NCBI GenBank assembly: GCA_021804785.1
Contig: JAJZGY010000014.1
Span: forward strand, 1-43,725
Origin: Pseudomonadota bacterium
GTDB taxonomy: Bacteria > Pseudomonadota > Alphaproteobacteria > Micropepsales > Micropepsaceae
Length of the DNA: 43,725 nucleotides
Direction: 5' to 3'
The position numbers and the translations under genes were made by a program. A model generated the notes under the pieces. That model was not told the DNA's origin and ran no database searches. It saw only the letters and a program-made list of their open reading frames with translations. Position 1 is the stretch's first letter. Every line of letters begins with the position of its first letter. Positions 1-9,160 of this stretch are shown here, piece after piece.

Positions 1-1
1 G

Positions 2-358
2 CATCCTTTAGCCGTTGCGGCCGGACTGGCGGCGCAGGCTGTCTTGCGTGAGGAAGATGTTTACCGTCGCGCCCGTGAACTGTCTGCATTTTTTGAAGAA
101 GCAATGCATAGTCTTCGTGGCGAGCCCTACGTCACAGATGTTCGCAACCTGGGTCTAGCTGGCGGATTGACGCTTGAAACACATCGTGATGGTCCGGGCG
201 TGCGCGGATATTCTCTGTTTTTGGCGGCCTATGAGAAAGGCGTTGCCATCCGCTCGAATGGGGACACGATTGCGATCGCACCGATTTTGACAAGTGATAG
301 ACAGGATATCGAAGAGATCGTTGATTTGGTTCGTCAGAGCCTACGCTCGCTGGGCTAA
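2..358 (+). CDS. Class III PLP-dependent aminotransferase, C-terminal part (5' end outside window)
   Basis: The reading frame is open from the first bases of the window and ends at TAA 356-358. It begins with HPLAVAAGLAAQA, which matches the conserved stretch just after the PLP-lysine region of class III (omega-amino acid:pyruvate type) aminotransferases, where GHP is followed by a long helix. The rest fits the small C-terminal domain, including RNLGLAGGLTLE and the closing SDRQDIEEIVDLV helix. Such enzymes move an amino group from an amine or omega-amino acid to pyruvate or 2-oxoglutarate in the cytoplasm. The catalytic lysine lies upstream of the window, so activity and substrate cannot be judged. 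It lies directly before a stretch of decayed genes. The family call is fairly secure; the substrate is unknown. Confidence 0.75.
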   Translation, partial: HPLAVAAGLAAQAVLREEDVYRRARELSAFFEEAMHSLRGEPYVTDVRNLGLAGGLTLETHRDGPGVRGYSLFLAAYEKGVAIRSNGDTIAIAPILTSDRQDIEEIVDLVRQSLRSLG

Positions 359-718
359 GTTTTTCATCGTCAGATAGGTATAATCTGCAACCAACACAAC
401 GGCACCCCAAACTTGATGTTCAAGCTCGCCTTATCACGCGTTAGTTTGAGCGAAAGCGAAAGTCTACAAATCTGCGGCACTTCCGTTCGGTGCCCTGGTG
501 CTGTTCGCTTTTATGATCAGCCGGGTGCGATACTTTCCCGTCTCTAAATCATCGTGATCATCTCAAGCGGCCAAGCGCCTCGCGGGACCACCATTATAAT
601 GGCTATAAAAAGTGGAGTTCCATTCAATCACAGATGCCTACTTCCTTCCAAAGGCAGGTTGACCTCTCAAAGCATTGGGAGATGGATAGGAGGTTTGACA
701 TGTAACGTGGCGATCGAG
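359..718. other. Gene-free stretch between aminotransferase and MBL-fold pseudogene
   Basis: I see no convincing gene here. A short plus-strand frame (554-898) has no recognisable family and overlaps the end of the pseudogene on the other strand, so I do not call it. The tract is AT-richer than the genes around it and has no obvious terminator hairpin with a T-run. Confidence 0.4.
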
Positions 719-1620
719 CTACAAGCCGCAGATCTGAATGATAAGGGACAGTTTATACCCGACGATTTTCAGCAGGGACTCAGCGTAATGGAGGCACTCC
801 GGAACCATTACCTTCGTGAGATCATCCCCGAGAACGATATCACCGTTGAAGTGTGCCGCGGCACGCGCACGCCAGTCATCCTCGCCTCCGGGCTGTAGTG
901 GCGGGACATAGTGGGTAAGCAGAAGAGTCTTCACGCCTTCCTTTTGGGCGGTACGGCCGGCTTGCTCGACAGTGGAATGATAGTCGAGGATGTCCTGAAC
1001 GTGGCGCGAGGGAACGCGCCGGACAAGATCGTCACGGATAACAGTCTGCACATAAACCCCAGCATCTTTGTACAGTGCGTGGAGGCCTTCACAGGGGATG
1101 GTATCGGCGGCGATCGCCGCCACGGCAGCCCCACAGGTAATGCAGTAACCCAGAGTAGGCCTGACCGGTGGATGCTCGGTAGGGTGCGCCCCGAGTTCAC
1201 ATGAGCGGATTCGGACTACATCGACCGGGCCAAGTTCGGTAACAGCAAGGTTGGGTCCGCGTTGAGGTCGGCGTGATGCTCCAACTGGTAACCTACGTCA
1301 GAAGCTAGCATGGCGAGCGCTGCCTCAACCAGCGCGTTCGTTCCCTTCGGCCCCTAGATCGACAGCGGTCACGGTATCGGACTCATGACCCAGTGGCTGG
1401 TGATCACATCATTCGGATCACAGATATGATCAGACCGCATATGGGCAATCGCAACCGCGTTAAGCGTCTGTGGCAGGACGCCTGCACCTGCCAAGCGCAT
1501 CACTGTGCCACGACCACAGTCAGTCAGGATCGTGGCGTCACCAGCGCGCACGAAGGTAGCGGGTCCGGCCCGCCTCGGGTCCGGAATCGGCGAACCGGTA
1601 CCCAGTAGGATCACGTCCAT
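719..1620 (-). pseudogene. Decayed metallo-beta-lactamase-fold hydrolase (RNase Z-like subgroup)
   Basis: Translated from ATG 1620 (AAGGAA lies a few bases upstream), the minus strand begins MDVILLGTGSPIPDPRRAG, typical of RNase Z/arylsulfatase-like MBL proteins, and continues to ITSHWVMSPIP. It then meets an in-frame TGA and, a few codons later, a TAG just before GPKGTNALVEAALAML. A frameshift follows near 1258-1265, after HHADLN. The third frame carries VRPTLGYCITCG, then LLLTHYVPP and NGDIVLGDDL, the normal C-terminal metal-site region. The metal motif HxHxDH reads HMRSDH, so the second His is Arg. Two stops, one frameshift and a lost metal ligand make this a pseudogene. The last ~20 codons to 719 no longer look like the family. 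Confidence 0.85.
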
Positions 1621-1787
1621 GCCGTATTCCTTACTTGCCCTTCCCGGATAAAGTGGAACGCATACTGCCGATGTATCCAGCGCCCTTGGTGGTGATGAAG
1701 CCGCTCTGGGACGAGTAAATCTAGGACGGAAAGCTGGCGGAGAAGAACAAGGCGGCATACTCTTAGGGCTATGTCGAGGGGGACTAC
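1621..1787 (+). pseudogene. Coding-like remnant with three in-frame stops, unidentified
   Basis: In the same frame as the epimerase that follows, this tract reads PFPDKVERILPMYPAPLVVM, then KPLWDE, stop, I, stop, DGKLAEKNKAAYS, stop, GYVEGDY, and then the epimerase ATG. The composition (Met-Tyr-Pro, Trp-Asp-Glu, charged Lys-Glu-Lys stretch) is protein-like rather than random. I read it as the C-terminal end of a decayed upstream gene. I do not recognise the family. Its 5' end is lost where the divergent MBL-fold pseudogene begins at 1620. Confidence 0.4.
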
Positions 1788-2786
1788 ATGAGAATATTCG
1801 TCACCGGCGCCTCAGGGTTCGTGGGCGGAGCCTATACCAAGGAAGCAGTAGCCCATCATGACGTAGTGGCTATGTCTCGTTGCTTGGCGTCGGATGCAAA
1901 GCTCGTGGCTCTTGGCGCCACGCCAGTGCGTTGCGACCTGAATAATGTTGGGCCGGAACATCTGAAAGACTGTGAGGTGGTGATGCACTGTGCCGCCCAC
2001 GTCGAAGAGTGGGGTCCATGGTCCACCTACTGGCGAACGAATGTGGAAGGGACACAGAGACTACTCAGTGTGGCGAGGAAGGCAGGTGTAGGGCGCTTCG
2101 TACACATTGGCACCGAAGCTGCTTTATTAAAGGGTCAGGATCTGATGGAAGCCGATGAGACCTACCCGCTTGCACTATCTTCACCATTTCCTTATTCGCG
2201 CACCAAGGCCTACGCAGAGAAGGCAGTGCGTGAAGCCAGTGATCCTATAAACGGCTTCGAAACTATCGTGATCAGGCCGCGCTTCGTCTGGGGCCCCGGC
2301 GACGAGACGCTACTGCCCGTACTGAGGCGAATGAGCGAGAATGGGCAATTTGTATGGGTTGACGGAGGGCGGCACAAAACTTCCACCACCTATATCGGCA
2401 ACTTGGTTTACGCAATGGAACTGGCGCTGGCCAAGGGCAACAGCGGAGAAGCTTATTTCGTCTTGGATGATGGTGGGCCTGTGTCGTTCCGTGAATTCCT
2501 CCCAAAACTGGCGGAAGCTGCGGGGTTCCAACTTACTGGCCGCGAGGTATCGGCGTGGATGGTACGCAGCATGGCCTTCTTGGCTGAGAAAGCGTGGCGG
2601 GCACTAGCGCTTTCCGGGGCGCCTCCACTCACCCGGTTTGGCGCCAATATCCTTTCGCACGAATGCATTCTTGTCGATGCCAAGGCGCGCATGCACATGG
2701 GCTATGACCCACCATTTACCCGCAGCCAGGGCTTCTCTGTCCTGACTGCAGCTTCCACAGGCGGCCGCCCTGGCCAATCTGTGTAG
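1788..2786 (+). CDS. NAD(P)-dependent epimerase/dehydratase (extended SDR, 3-beta-HSD-like)
   Basis: This 332-residue protein begins with the Rossmann motif VTGASGFVGG (GxxGxxG, residues ~5-14), as in extended short-chain dehydrogenases. The catalytic Tyr-Lys pair is in PYSRTKAYAEKAV (~residues 139-151), and VIRPRFVWGPGDE matches the family's substrate-domain border. Members oxidise, reduce or epimerise sugar nucleotides, or act on 3-beta-hydroxysteroid-like and other alcohols. The lack of sugar-nucleotide genes nearby and the catabolic setting favour a hydroxy/keto substrate, but this is inference. It is a lone plus-strand gene, convergent with the minus-strand operon that ends at 3050. No good Shine-Dalgarno is needed to choose the start because the Rossmann strand begins right at this ATG. 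Confidence 0.8.
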   Translation: MRIFVTGASGFVGGAYTKEAVAHHDVVAMSRCLASDAKLVALGATPVRCDLNNVGPEHLKDCEVVMHCAAHVEEWGPWSTYWRTNVEGTQRLLSVARKAGVGRFVHIGTEAALLKGQDLMEADETYPLALSSPFPYSRTKAYAEKAVREASDPINGFETIVIRPRFVWGPGDETLLPVLRRMSENGQFVWVDGGRHKTSTTYIGNLVYAMELALAKGNSGEAYFVLDDGGPVSFREFLPKLAEAAGFQLTGREVSAWMVRSMAFLAEKAWRALALSGAPPLTRFGANILSHECILVDAKARMHMGYDPPFTRSQGFSVLTAASTGGRPGQSV

Positions 2787-3049
2787 GCTTCATCAGCCAA
2801 CCGTACTGGAAGGTGAGCGTCACCTGAATGGTGTCAGAACGATTCTGATATTGCGTTAGGAGAGACTCTGGTTGTGGCCATCTCCAGGAGCCTTGGCAGA
2901 ATTCATCTGACCGCGTATCGCGGCAACCACAAGGGCCTTGGTATCAACAATGTGGAAGTCCGCCAACCATCACCGAGGGCATGGACGCTCCAACCATAGC
3001 TAAGGCCACACTTGATAGAGCGAAGGGGCTGGCGTGTCATGGCGCAAAG

Positions 3050-3847
3050 CTATTTGCCACGAAACACTGGACGGCGCTTTTCACGAAAAGCCCGCAGCCC
3101 CTCGGCAAAATCCTCGCTTGCCGCGCATAGGAGCTGATTGCGGTTTTCTATCGCCATGGCCGCTTCAAGGCTTGGTGCGTCGACTGCAAGTCCTAGCCCT
3201 TCCTTCGTCATCCGCAGCCCAATCGGGGAGGTCGCGAGCATGTCATCGACATAGGACTGTGCCACCGAAGGAAGCGCATCGTCCGCCACAACTTCAGAAA
3301 CTAAACCTGTCGCAAGCGCACGACGGGCATCAATGAACCGTCCGGTCATCATCAGCTCGGACGCGACCGAAAGGCCGACAACACGTGGGAGGAAATAGCT
3401 CACCCCCATATCGCAGGAAGACAGCCCTAGGCGAATGAACGCAGCATTCATCTTCGCACTTTCGCCAGCCAATCGGATATCGGAAGCTAGCGCAAAGGCA
3501 AAGCCTCCACCCGATGCCGCGCCATGTATCAGAGCGACGATAGGCTGAGGACAACGCCGCATGCGCAGATAGACATCTGCAAGATAGCCCTGAAAGCCGA
3601 AGCCTCCACCAAACGGAGGTTCCTCACCACCATGCGCCTTGATGTCCAGTCCGGCACAAAATGCCCGCCCAGCGCCACGCATGACTACAATCCGACAGCT
3701 GCGATCGTGAAAAAGCCGACCAAAGTAATCTGACAGCTCACCCACCATATGTGTGGTAATGGCATTAAGCGCCTGTGGCCGATTAAGGGAAAGCCAGTGT
3801 ACGTCGCCCCGCACCTCAACTGCGACTGTTTCATAAGCGTACGTCAA
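3050..3847 (-). CDS. Crotonase-family protein (enoyl-CoA hydratase/isomerase superfamily) with atypical active site
   Basis: This 265-residue crotonase has the CoA-binding and oxyanion-hole segments RAFCAGLDIKAHG (~61-73) and HGAASGGGFAFAL (~109-121). The start is TTG 3847, preceded at about 5 nt by GGAGG. Both catalytic glutamates of classical enoyl-CoA hydratase (rat Glu144 and Glu164) appear replaced: the position after GGGF is Ala117, and the QPE glutamate aligns with Phe137 in MNAAFIRLGL. Instead there is SSCDMGVSYFLPR with Asp146, a pattern seen in a distinct crotonase subgroup. The reaction may therefore be isomerisation, ring cleavage or C-C hydrolysis instead of hydration. It is the last gene of the block A minus-strand series, 104 nt after the acyl-CoA dehydrogenase. 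Confidence 0.8.
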   Translation of the reverse strand: MTYAYETVAVEVRGDVHWLSLNRPQALNAITTHMVGELSDYFGRLFHDRSCRIVVMRGAGRAFCAGLDIKAHGGEEPPFGGGFGFQGYLADVYLRMRRCPQPIVALIHGAASGGGFAFALASDIRLAGESAKMNAAFIRLGLSSCDMGVSYFLPRVVGLSVASELMMTGRFIDARRALATGLVSEVVADDALPSVAQSYVDDMLATSPIGLRMTKEGLGLAVDAPSLEAAMAIENRNQLLCAASEDFAEGLRAFREKRRPVFRGK

Positions 3848-3951
3848 AGGCGCCTCCGGATTTTGCTTTCAAATCGCCAATCGGAAAGTTCGCACCCAAT
3901 CAGTCAGAATAGCTGTGACCGCCGGTCTGGTGAATTGGCACGCCAAGCGTA

Positions 3952-5094
3952 TCATAGGCTGCGCGAAATGACTTCCTTCATGATTTCGGAGGTGCCTCCG
4001 TAGATACGTTGTACCCGGGCGTCCCGCCACAGCCTGGCGATGTTGTATTCGTTCATGTATCCCGCCCCGCCATGAAGCTGGAGCGCAGCATCAACGGCGC
4101 GCCACTGCAGCTCAGTGTGCCAGAGCTTAGACGCAGACGCCTCCGGCGCATCCAGCTTTCCTTGAATATGACGTTGAATGGCCCAATCCAAATGCGCCCA
4201 TCCCACCTGAAGCTGAGCCGCAAGATCCGCCAGAGTGAACTTCGTATTCTGAAATTCAAATACAGTTGTGCCAAATGCCCGACGCCCCTTTGTAAAAGCT
4301 ACAGCTTCATCAAAAGCACGCTGTGCACCCGCCTGCCCGGCGATGGCAATGGAAAGCCGTTCCTGCGGCAGCTGACGCATGAGGTAAGAGAAACCCCGAC
4401 CTTCTTCGCCCAACATATTCGTTGCCGGCACGCGAACATGATCAAAGAAAAGCTCGGATGTATCCGCCGACTTTTGGCCAATCTTGTCGAGATTACGCCC
4501 CTTTTTGAACCCCTCCCGACCGGCCTCTACTAAAATAAGCGAAATCCCTCGGCTTTTGGCTGCTGGATCGGTCTTGGCGACCACAACCACAACATCAGCA
4601 TTTTGACCGGCAGAGATGTAGGTTTTGGACCCATTAACAACATAATGGTTGCCATCGCGAACAGCGGTCGTGCGGATTGACTGCAAATCTGATCCGGTAT
4701 CGGGCTCCGTCATCGCGATCGCTGCGATAGCTCGACCGGCAACCATCTCGGGCAACCAGAGACGCTTTTGTTCCTCCGATCCATAGTTCACGAAGTAGTC
4801 GACAAGAATGTCCGATTGCAGTGAGAGATTCGCAGAACTCCCCGCGTAGGCGACTTCCTCGGTGACGACCGAGTTGAACCGGAAATCAAGGCCCATACCC
4901 CCGTATTGTTCAGGAACCTGGGGACATAGAAGACCTGCTTCACCAGCTTTGGCATAGAATGGGCGATCGACGATGCCGTCTTCTTCCCATTTGTCGAGAC
5001 AGGGCATCATTTCCCGGTCGAGGAATTTGCGTACCTGATCGCGGAATACCGCGTGGGACTCATCGAAGATAGAACGCCGGGCTGTATCGAGCAT
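3952..5094 (-). CDS. Acyl-CoA dehydrogenase, IVD-like base position
   Basis: This 380-residue FAD-dependent acyl-CoA dehydrogenase introduces an alpha,beta double bond into an acyl-CoA and passes electrons to ETF. The FAD-binding middle domain shows AIAMTEPDTGSDLQSIRT (~residues 131-148) and GSKTYISAGQ. The C-terminal motif is RIYGGTSEIMKEVI: the usual MCAD-type catalytic Glu (YEGT) is Gly. A glutamate at LPQERLSIA (~residue 250) sits where isovaleryl-CoA dehydrogenase has its base Glu254, so activity is expected, with preference for branched or bulky acyl-CoA plausible. It follows the SDR by 36 nt and precedes the crotonase in the same operon. Confidence 0.88.
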   Translation of the reverse strand: MLDTARRSIFDESHAVFRDQVRKFLDREMMPCLDKWEEDGIVDRPFYAKAGEAGLLCPQVPEQYGGMGLDFRFNSVVTEEVAYAGSSANLSLQSDILVDYFVNYGSEEQKRLWLPEMVAGRAIAAIAMTEPDTGSDLQSIRTTAVRDGNHYVVNGSKTYISAGQNADVVVVVAKTDPAAKSRGISLILVEAGREGFKKGRNLDKIGQKSADTSELFFDHVRVPATNMLGEEGRGFSYLMRQLPQERLSIAIAGQAGAQRAFDEAVAFTKGRRAFGTTVFEFQNTKFTLADLAAQLQVGWAHLDWAIQRHIQGKLDAPEASASKLWHTELQWRAVDAALQLHGGAGYMNEYNIARLWRDARVQRIYGGTSEIMKEVISRSL

Positions 5095-5130
5095 CGCTTA
5101 ACTTTCTTTGTCCCGTACCCATAAGTTGGA

Positions 5131-5913
5131 TCAGCTACACCCCGTTACGCCACCGTCAACTGGAAGTACAACACCGGTGACATAGGCGCCCGCACGCGAA
5201 CACAGAAATAACGCGGCTCCACCAATATCGTCCAGCTCTCCAACACGCTTCATCGGGATAGTTGCCAGGATTTCCTCTTCCATGAGGTCCAACATTGGTG
5301 CCAACATTTTGGAGGTGAACGCTCCTGGGGCTATCGCATTTACGGTAATGTTGTCCTTTACCAAACGCGATGCAAGTACGCGAGTCATTTGATGCAGGCC
5401 GGATTTGGAGACGGCATAGGATATCGCGTCAAAGACCGGAGAAACCCGCAGACCGTCGATTGACCCAATGTTGACCACCGATGAGGGTATCACAGCACTT
5501 GCACGGATTCTCAGGAGTGGCAGAAGAGCTTGGGTCAGGAAAAAAGCTGACTTTAGGTTAAGGTCCAGGACCTTATCCCAGCCCGATTCAGGAAAGCTCT
5601 CCACCGGAGCTCCCCATGTGGTGCCCGCGTTGTTCACCAGGATGTCCAGTGCCACTTCGGACTTGCCCAGGTTATCTGCCAACCTCTGGATTTCCTCAAG
5701 CCGGGAAATGTCCGCTGGGAGAGGGACGCACTGACCAAAACTTGAAAGCTCCTCGCTCGTCGCCTGGCACGCCGCAGCTTTTCGCGACGTCACATATACC
5801 TTGGCCCCACCTTGCACCAGTGCGGTAGCTATCATTTTCCCAATACCGCTCGTACCACCGGTGACCAGCGCCACCTTGCCGTCAACCCCAAAAAGTCTCT
5901 GAATTGCATTCAT
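5131..5913 (-). CDS. Short-chain dehydrogenase/reductase (classical SDR)
   Basis: This classical SDR has 260 residues. The cofactor motif is VTGGTSGIGK (~residues 17-26), the structural motif is LVNNAGTTWG (~90-99), the catalytic Ser lies in VNIGSIDG, and the catalytic Tyr/Lys in YAVSKSG. The C-terminus AYVTGVVLPVDGGVTG is usual for the family. An Arg in TSRKAAA after the second strand suggests NADP(H). It resembles RhlG/FabG-type 3-hydroxyacyl or ketone reductases. Its ATG overlaps the stop of the upstream MBL-fold gene by ATGA, so the two are translationally coupled. It most likely interconverts a hydroxyl and a keto group on the pathway intermediate. Confidence 0.85.
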   Translation of the reverse strand: MNAIQRLFGVDGKVALVTGGTSGIGKMIATALVQGGAKVYVTSRKAAACQATSEELSSFGQCVPLPADISRLEEIQRLADNLGKSEVALDILVNNAGTTWGAPVESFPESGWDKVLDLNLKSAFFLTQALLPLLRIRASAVIPSSVVNIGSIDGLRVSPVFDAISYAVSKSGLHQMTRVLASRLVKDNITVNAIAPGAFTSKMLAPMLDLMEEEILATIPMKRVGELDDIGGAALFLCSRAGAYVTGVVLPVDGGVTGCS

Positions 5914-6800
5914 TGGACGTCTAAGAGCGGACGAAATCCAGTCCCCTCTTCAGCCACCCGCACCGCGTGGCGACCTGCGAAGTGAGCCGGAAAAACAAGC
6001 GCATGCGTTTCTGCAGCTTCCTGTAGTACCGTCCGACGAGTTTGCCGAGCGGTAGCACCATCCTCGCAGAACGCGCTGTTCCAGTCGGGATGATAGATCT
6101 GCATCGGGCTATGCATGATATCACCAATGAACATCGCCCGATCACCAGCAGACTCTGCGCGCAGATACATGTGGCCGGGCGTATGGCCAGGCCCCGAAGC
6201 AAGCGTGAGCCCTCTAGCCACAACATGCCCCTCCCCGACCAATTCATGCCTGGCAAGGTCCAGGATGGGCTGAACGCTGTCCTCGAAGACATTCTGGTTG
6301 ACGTATCGTCCACCCTCAGAGGCATGCCCCTGGAGAGGGTCCCAATAGGTGCGGTCAACTTTTGGCAGGATATACTTTGCATTGGGAAACGTTGGGAGCC
6401 ATTGGCCATCAACTTGCCGGGTGTTCCATCCAACATGATCGATATGAAGATGGGAGCAGACCACGATGTCGATATCTTCTGGACAAAATCCCGCTTTCTC
6501 CAAATTGGAAAGATAAGGAGTTTGAAGGTCACTGAAAATTGGGATCCCAGGGCGGGATTTACCATCACCGGAGCAGCTGTCCACGAGTATGCGCTGCCCG
6601 TCCACGTCCAGAAGCCAGCTCTGTACAAAGCCGACAATCATGTTGGAAGCTGGATGATAGTGATCCGGTACGATCTGGGCTGCATGAAGCCGGAAGGCTT
6701 CATCGCTATAGCCAGGGAAAAGGAATTGCGGGGAAGAAAACTCCCCCGCCCACTCCTCGATCCTATGCACTACGATGTCGCCGACGCGGAACTTGTCCAT
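5910..6800 (-). CDS. MBL-fold hydrolase (lactonase/glyoxalase II-like)
   Basis: This intact 296-residue metallo-beta-lactamase-fold protein has the full di-zinc motif HLHIDHVG (HxHxDH, ~residues 117-122). Downstream ligand regions are GPGHTPGHMYLR and the Asp in FIGDIMHSP. The closing motif PAHFAGRHAV carries the last His. Members hydrolyse lactones, thioesters or esters; the family includes quorum-quenching lactonases and glyoxalase II. Lying between a TonB receptor and an SDR, it may open a lactone or cleave an ester or thioester of the imported compound. There is no signal peptide, so it acts in the cytoplasm. It is 35 nt downstream of the receptor. This gene keeps every ligand that the pseudogene at 719-1620 has lost. 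Confidence 0.82.
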   Translation of the reverse strand: MDKFRVGDIVVHRIEEWAGEFSSPQFLFPGYSDEAFRLHAAQIVPDHYHPASNMIVGFVQSWLLDVDGQRILVDSCSGDGKSRPGIPIFSDLQTPYLSNLEKAGFCPEDIDIVVCSHLHIDHVGWNTRQVDGQWLPTFPNAKYILPKVDRTYWDPLQGHASEGGRYVNQNVFEDSVQPILDLARHELVGEGHVVARGLTLASGPGHTPGHMYLRAESAGDRAMFIGDIMHSPMQIYHPDWNSAFCEDGATARQTRRTVLQEAAETHALVFPAHFAGRHAVRVAEEGTGFRPLLDVQ

Positions 6801-6835
6801 TTTCTTCAGGCGAGCTCCGCGCCCGCTCCCCTCTT

Positions 6836-9115
6836 CTAGAAATCGTACCCTAGCGTCACACCAAACGTACGCGGTGGCATCAACGATCCCACGCGAATGC
6901 TGCCATAAAGCGGCGCCGTGATGATGTCATTAGCGAGCGCATATTGGTCGGTAAGGTTGCGCACCCAAAGCGTAGCTGAAACATGATCATTTCCTGCCGG
7001 TATAAACCGTACGAGCGCGTTGACGAGCGCATAAGCCCCCTGCACCGCATCCTGATTATTGTACTCGTTGAAGTAAACCTTGTCCTGCCAAGTCATATCC
7101 GCATGAAGTTGCGCTGTACCAAGCTTTGAAAGATGAACAGTATATGTAGCACCGCCACCAAACGAGAAGTCTGGTGCGTTGGGTAGCGTATTACCTTTCA
7201 AGCTGACTAGGCCGGGACTGTTCGCACAGGCAGGATAGACCGGTCCCGGAGGAATGCCTTGACGATAATATGCTGTGCAGAAATTCGTGAACTTCGCATT
7301 AAGATAGGTGCCATAGGCGTTAAGAGTAAGTGCATCAGTTGGATTCGCGGTGACGTCGAACTCAACGCCGTAATTGCGCGCCGCAGCAGCGTTCCGGGTC
7401 TCGACGATGCTATTCGCATTCACGAAGCTAACCTGAAGGTCCTTATAGTCGTAGTAAAACGCTGCCGTATCAAACTGGAGCCGATCATTCAGGGCGCTGA
7501 CCTTCACCCCACCTTCGTAGTCCCAAACGTATTCGGGGTTGATAACAGGGTTCTGGCTACCGATGTTGATGGTACCAGACTTGAAGCCACGGGTAACAGT
7601 CGCATAGAAATTCAGATTGTCGGTGGGTTGATACTGCAGGGTGAATTTGGGAGTGACCGCGCCCCAGCCACGACTTTTGTCGGTGGGTACATTGATGCCT
7701 TCCGCCTGAAATACAAACGACCCCATACCGGCCTTGTGCTCATAATTATAGCGAGCGCCGGCAGTTACTTTTAGTTTGGGCGTAATCTTGTACGTACCCT
7801 GCATATATATGCCGTAAGCATTGGTGCTCGTGGCACCTAGCTGGCGGTAATACATGCTATCGAAATAGTTCGCTGGCAAATTTGTGCCAAGAAGCCCATT
7901 GAAGTAAACAGCAAGATTGGTTGTGGGGACCAATACCTCACCATCAAGCCGTTCGTGGAAATACATGGCGCCAGCGAGCAATTCGAGCTTTTTCCACTCA
8001 TAGTCAGCCGTGAATTCCTGGCTAAACGTTTCACTATGCTCGAAGTAGTTGTTCTGCCCGAACATGTTGACACTTGCGGCATCCAGATCATCGCGATTGA
8101 AGCGCTGGAAATTGCGGTATGCAGTCGTGGACGTAAATGTCAGCGCACCAGGTGTCCAAGTGACGATGGAGGTGATACCTTCATTTTCACGCCGGTTTAT
8201 CGGTTCCTGATCAGAATAGATGTTTCGTAGGTTGGGCGGCAACCCGAGGCTCGCATAATAGCCAAATATAGTCTGCCCACCAGGGAGGTAGTTAAAGGCG
8301 AGCTTATTCTCCGGAACTACCGTTGTACCAAAGTAATGGAAAGCATAGTTGTGGTCATGTTCACGGAAATATTCCGCTACCAGCTCCACGTCCAAATCCG
8401 ACCTCGGCTTCCATTCCAAGGTTCCGCGATACGCCTGGGAGCGTTGGTTGTCGATCGCGGCGCCGGTAAAGAGGTTTTTGCCATAGCCACCATGAGACTG
8501 AATGTCCGTGGCTAGGCGCCCCATCAAGGTGCCACTGTCATTTAGCGGCCCACTAACCGCACCCTCAAAACTGAAAAGGCTGTAGTTGCCCGCAGTTACG
8601 TGAGCGTAACCGGTCAGATAATCCGTCGGCTTAGCGGTCACAAGATTGATTGCACCTGCAGTGGCACCACGCCCATAGGTAGTACCCTGCGGACCACGGA
8701 GCACCTCCACGCGGGACAAATCATAAAACCCCAGCAATTGCGCAGCCGGACGGGCAATCATTGCACCATCTTCCAGCACGGCCACCGCGCCATCACCGCC
8801 CAGGTCGATACTGGTCATACCAATACCGCGAATAAATATGCGTGCAACGCCGAATTGATTTCCGACCGACAGATTGGGCACCATTGCCTGCAGATCGGCA
8901 ATGTTCTGGATGCCGCCCGGACCGATCTTGTTCGCTGAAATCACTGACGCCGCCACAGGAGCATCTTTTAGTGTCTGATGGGTTTTGGTCGCGCTTACTA
9001 CGACCTCTTCGATCTTCTGAGTGGTTGCTATTGCAGCAGGACCCAAGATCAGAGCAATGCCCGCAACTGAGGCGAAAAGTACCGCACGATAGGTCTTTTT
9101 ACGTTCAACGCCCAT
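6836..9115 (-). CDS. TonB-dependent outer-membrane receptor
   Basis: I choose ATG 9115 (759 residues) over an in-frame TTG at 9142, because the ATG begins a proper signal peptide (ERKK, then AVLFASVAGIALILG) and an AAGGGGG tract lies upstream. After the cleaved leader comes a TonB box-like IEEVVVSATK and the plug domain (PVAASVISA, then VEVLRGPQGTTYGRGATAGA), then a ~600-residue beta-barrel ending in GVTLGYDF with the terminal aromatic residue. Sphingomonads and related bacteria use such receptors to import organic growth substrates as well as iron chelates. Its place between a CoA ligase and degradative enzymes argues for substrate uptake. Its promoter carries an operator-like repeat also found before the mutase gene. 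Confidence 0.92.
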   Translation of the reverse strand: MGVERKKTYRAVLFASVAGIALILGPAAIATTQKIEEVVVSATKTHQTLKDAPVAASVISANKIGPGGIQNIADLQAMVPNLSVGNQFGVARIFIRGIGMTSIDLGGDGAVAVLEDGAMIARPAAQLLGFYDLSRVEVLRGPQGTTYGRGATAGAINLVTAKPTDYLTGYAHVTAGNYSLFSFEGAVSGPLNDSGTLMGRLATDIQSHGGYGKNLFTGAAIDNQRSQAYRGTLEWKPRSDLDVELVAEYFREHDHNYAFHYFGTTVVPENKLAFNYLPGGQTIFGYYASLGLPPNLRNIYSDQEPINRRENEGITSIVTWTPGALTFTSTTAYRNFQRFNRDDLDAASVNMFGQNNYFEHSETFSQEFTADYEWKKLELLAGAMYFHERLDGEVLVPTTNLAVYFNGLLGTNLPANYFDSMYYRQLGATSTNAYGIYMQGTYKITPKLKVTAGARYNYEHKAGMGSFVFQAEGINVPTDKSRGWGAVTPKFTLQYQPTDNLNFYATVTRGFKSGTINIGSQNPVINPEYVWDYEGGVKVSALNDRLQFDTAAFYYDYKDLQVSFVNANSIVETRNAAAARNYGVEFDVTANPTDALTLNAYGTYLNAKFTNFCTAYYRQGIPPGPVYPACANSPGLVSLKGNTLPNAPDFSFGGGATYTVHLSKLGTAQLHADMTWQDKVYFNEYNNQDAVQGAYALVNALVRFIPAGNDHVSATLWVRNLTDQYALANDIITAPLYGSIRVGSLMPPRTFGVTLGYDF

Positions 9116-9160
9116 AAAACGCAGCCCCCCCTTATACGCCAAATACTGGCGGTCTATATA

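Noticed and set aside
554..898. Plus-strand ORF of 114 codons
   Set aside because: No family match, overlaps the MBL-fold pseudogene on the other strand, and lacks a clear ribosome-binding site.
1621..2786. Stop-codon readthrough giving a longer epimerase
   Set aside because: Three stops of two kinds in about 20 codons, and the neighbouring gene is clearly decayed; the epimerase is complete from ATG 1788.
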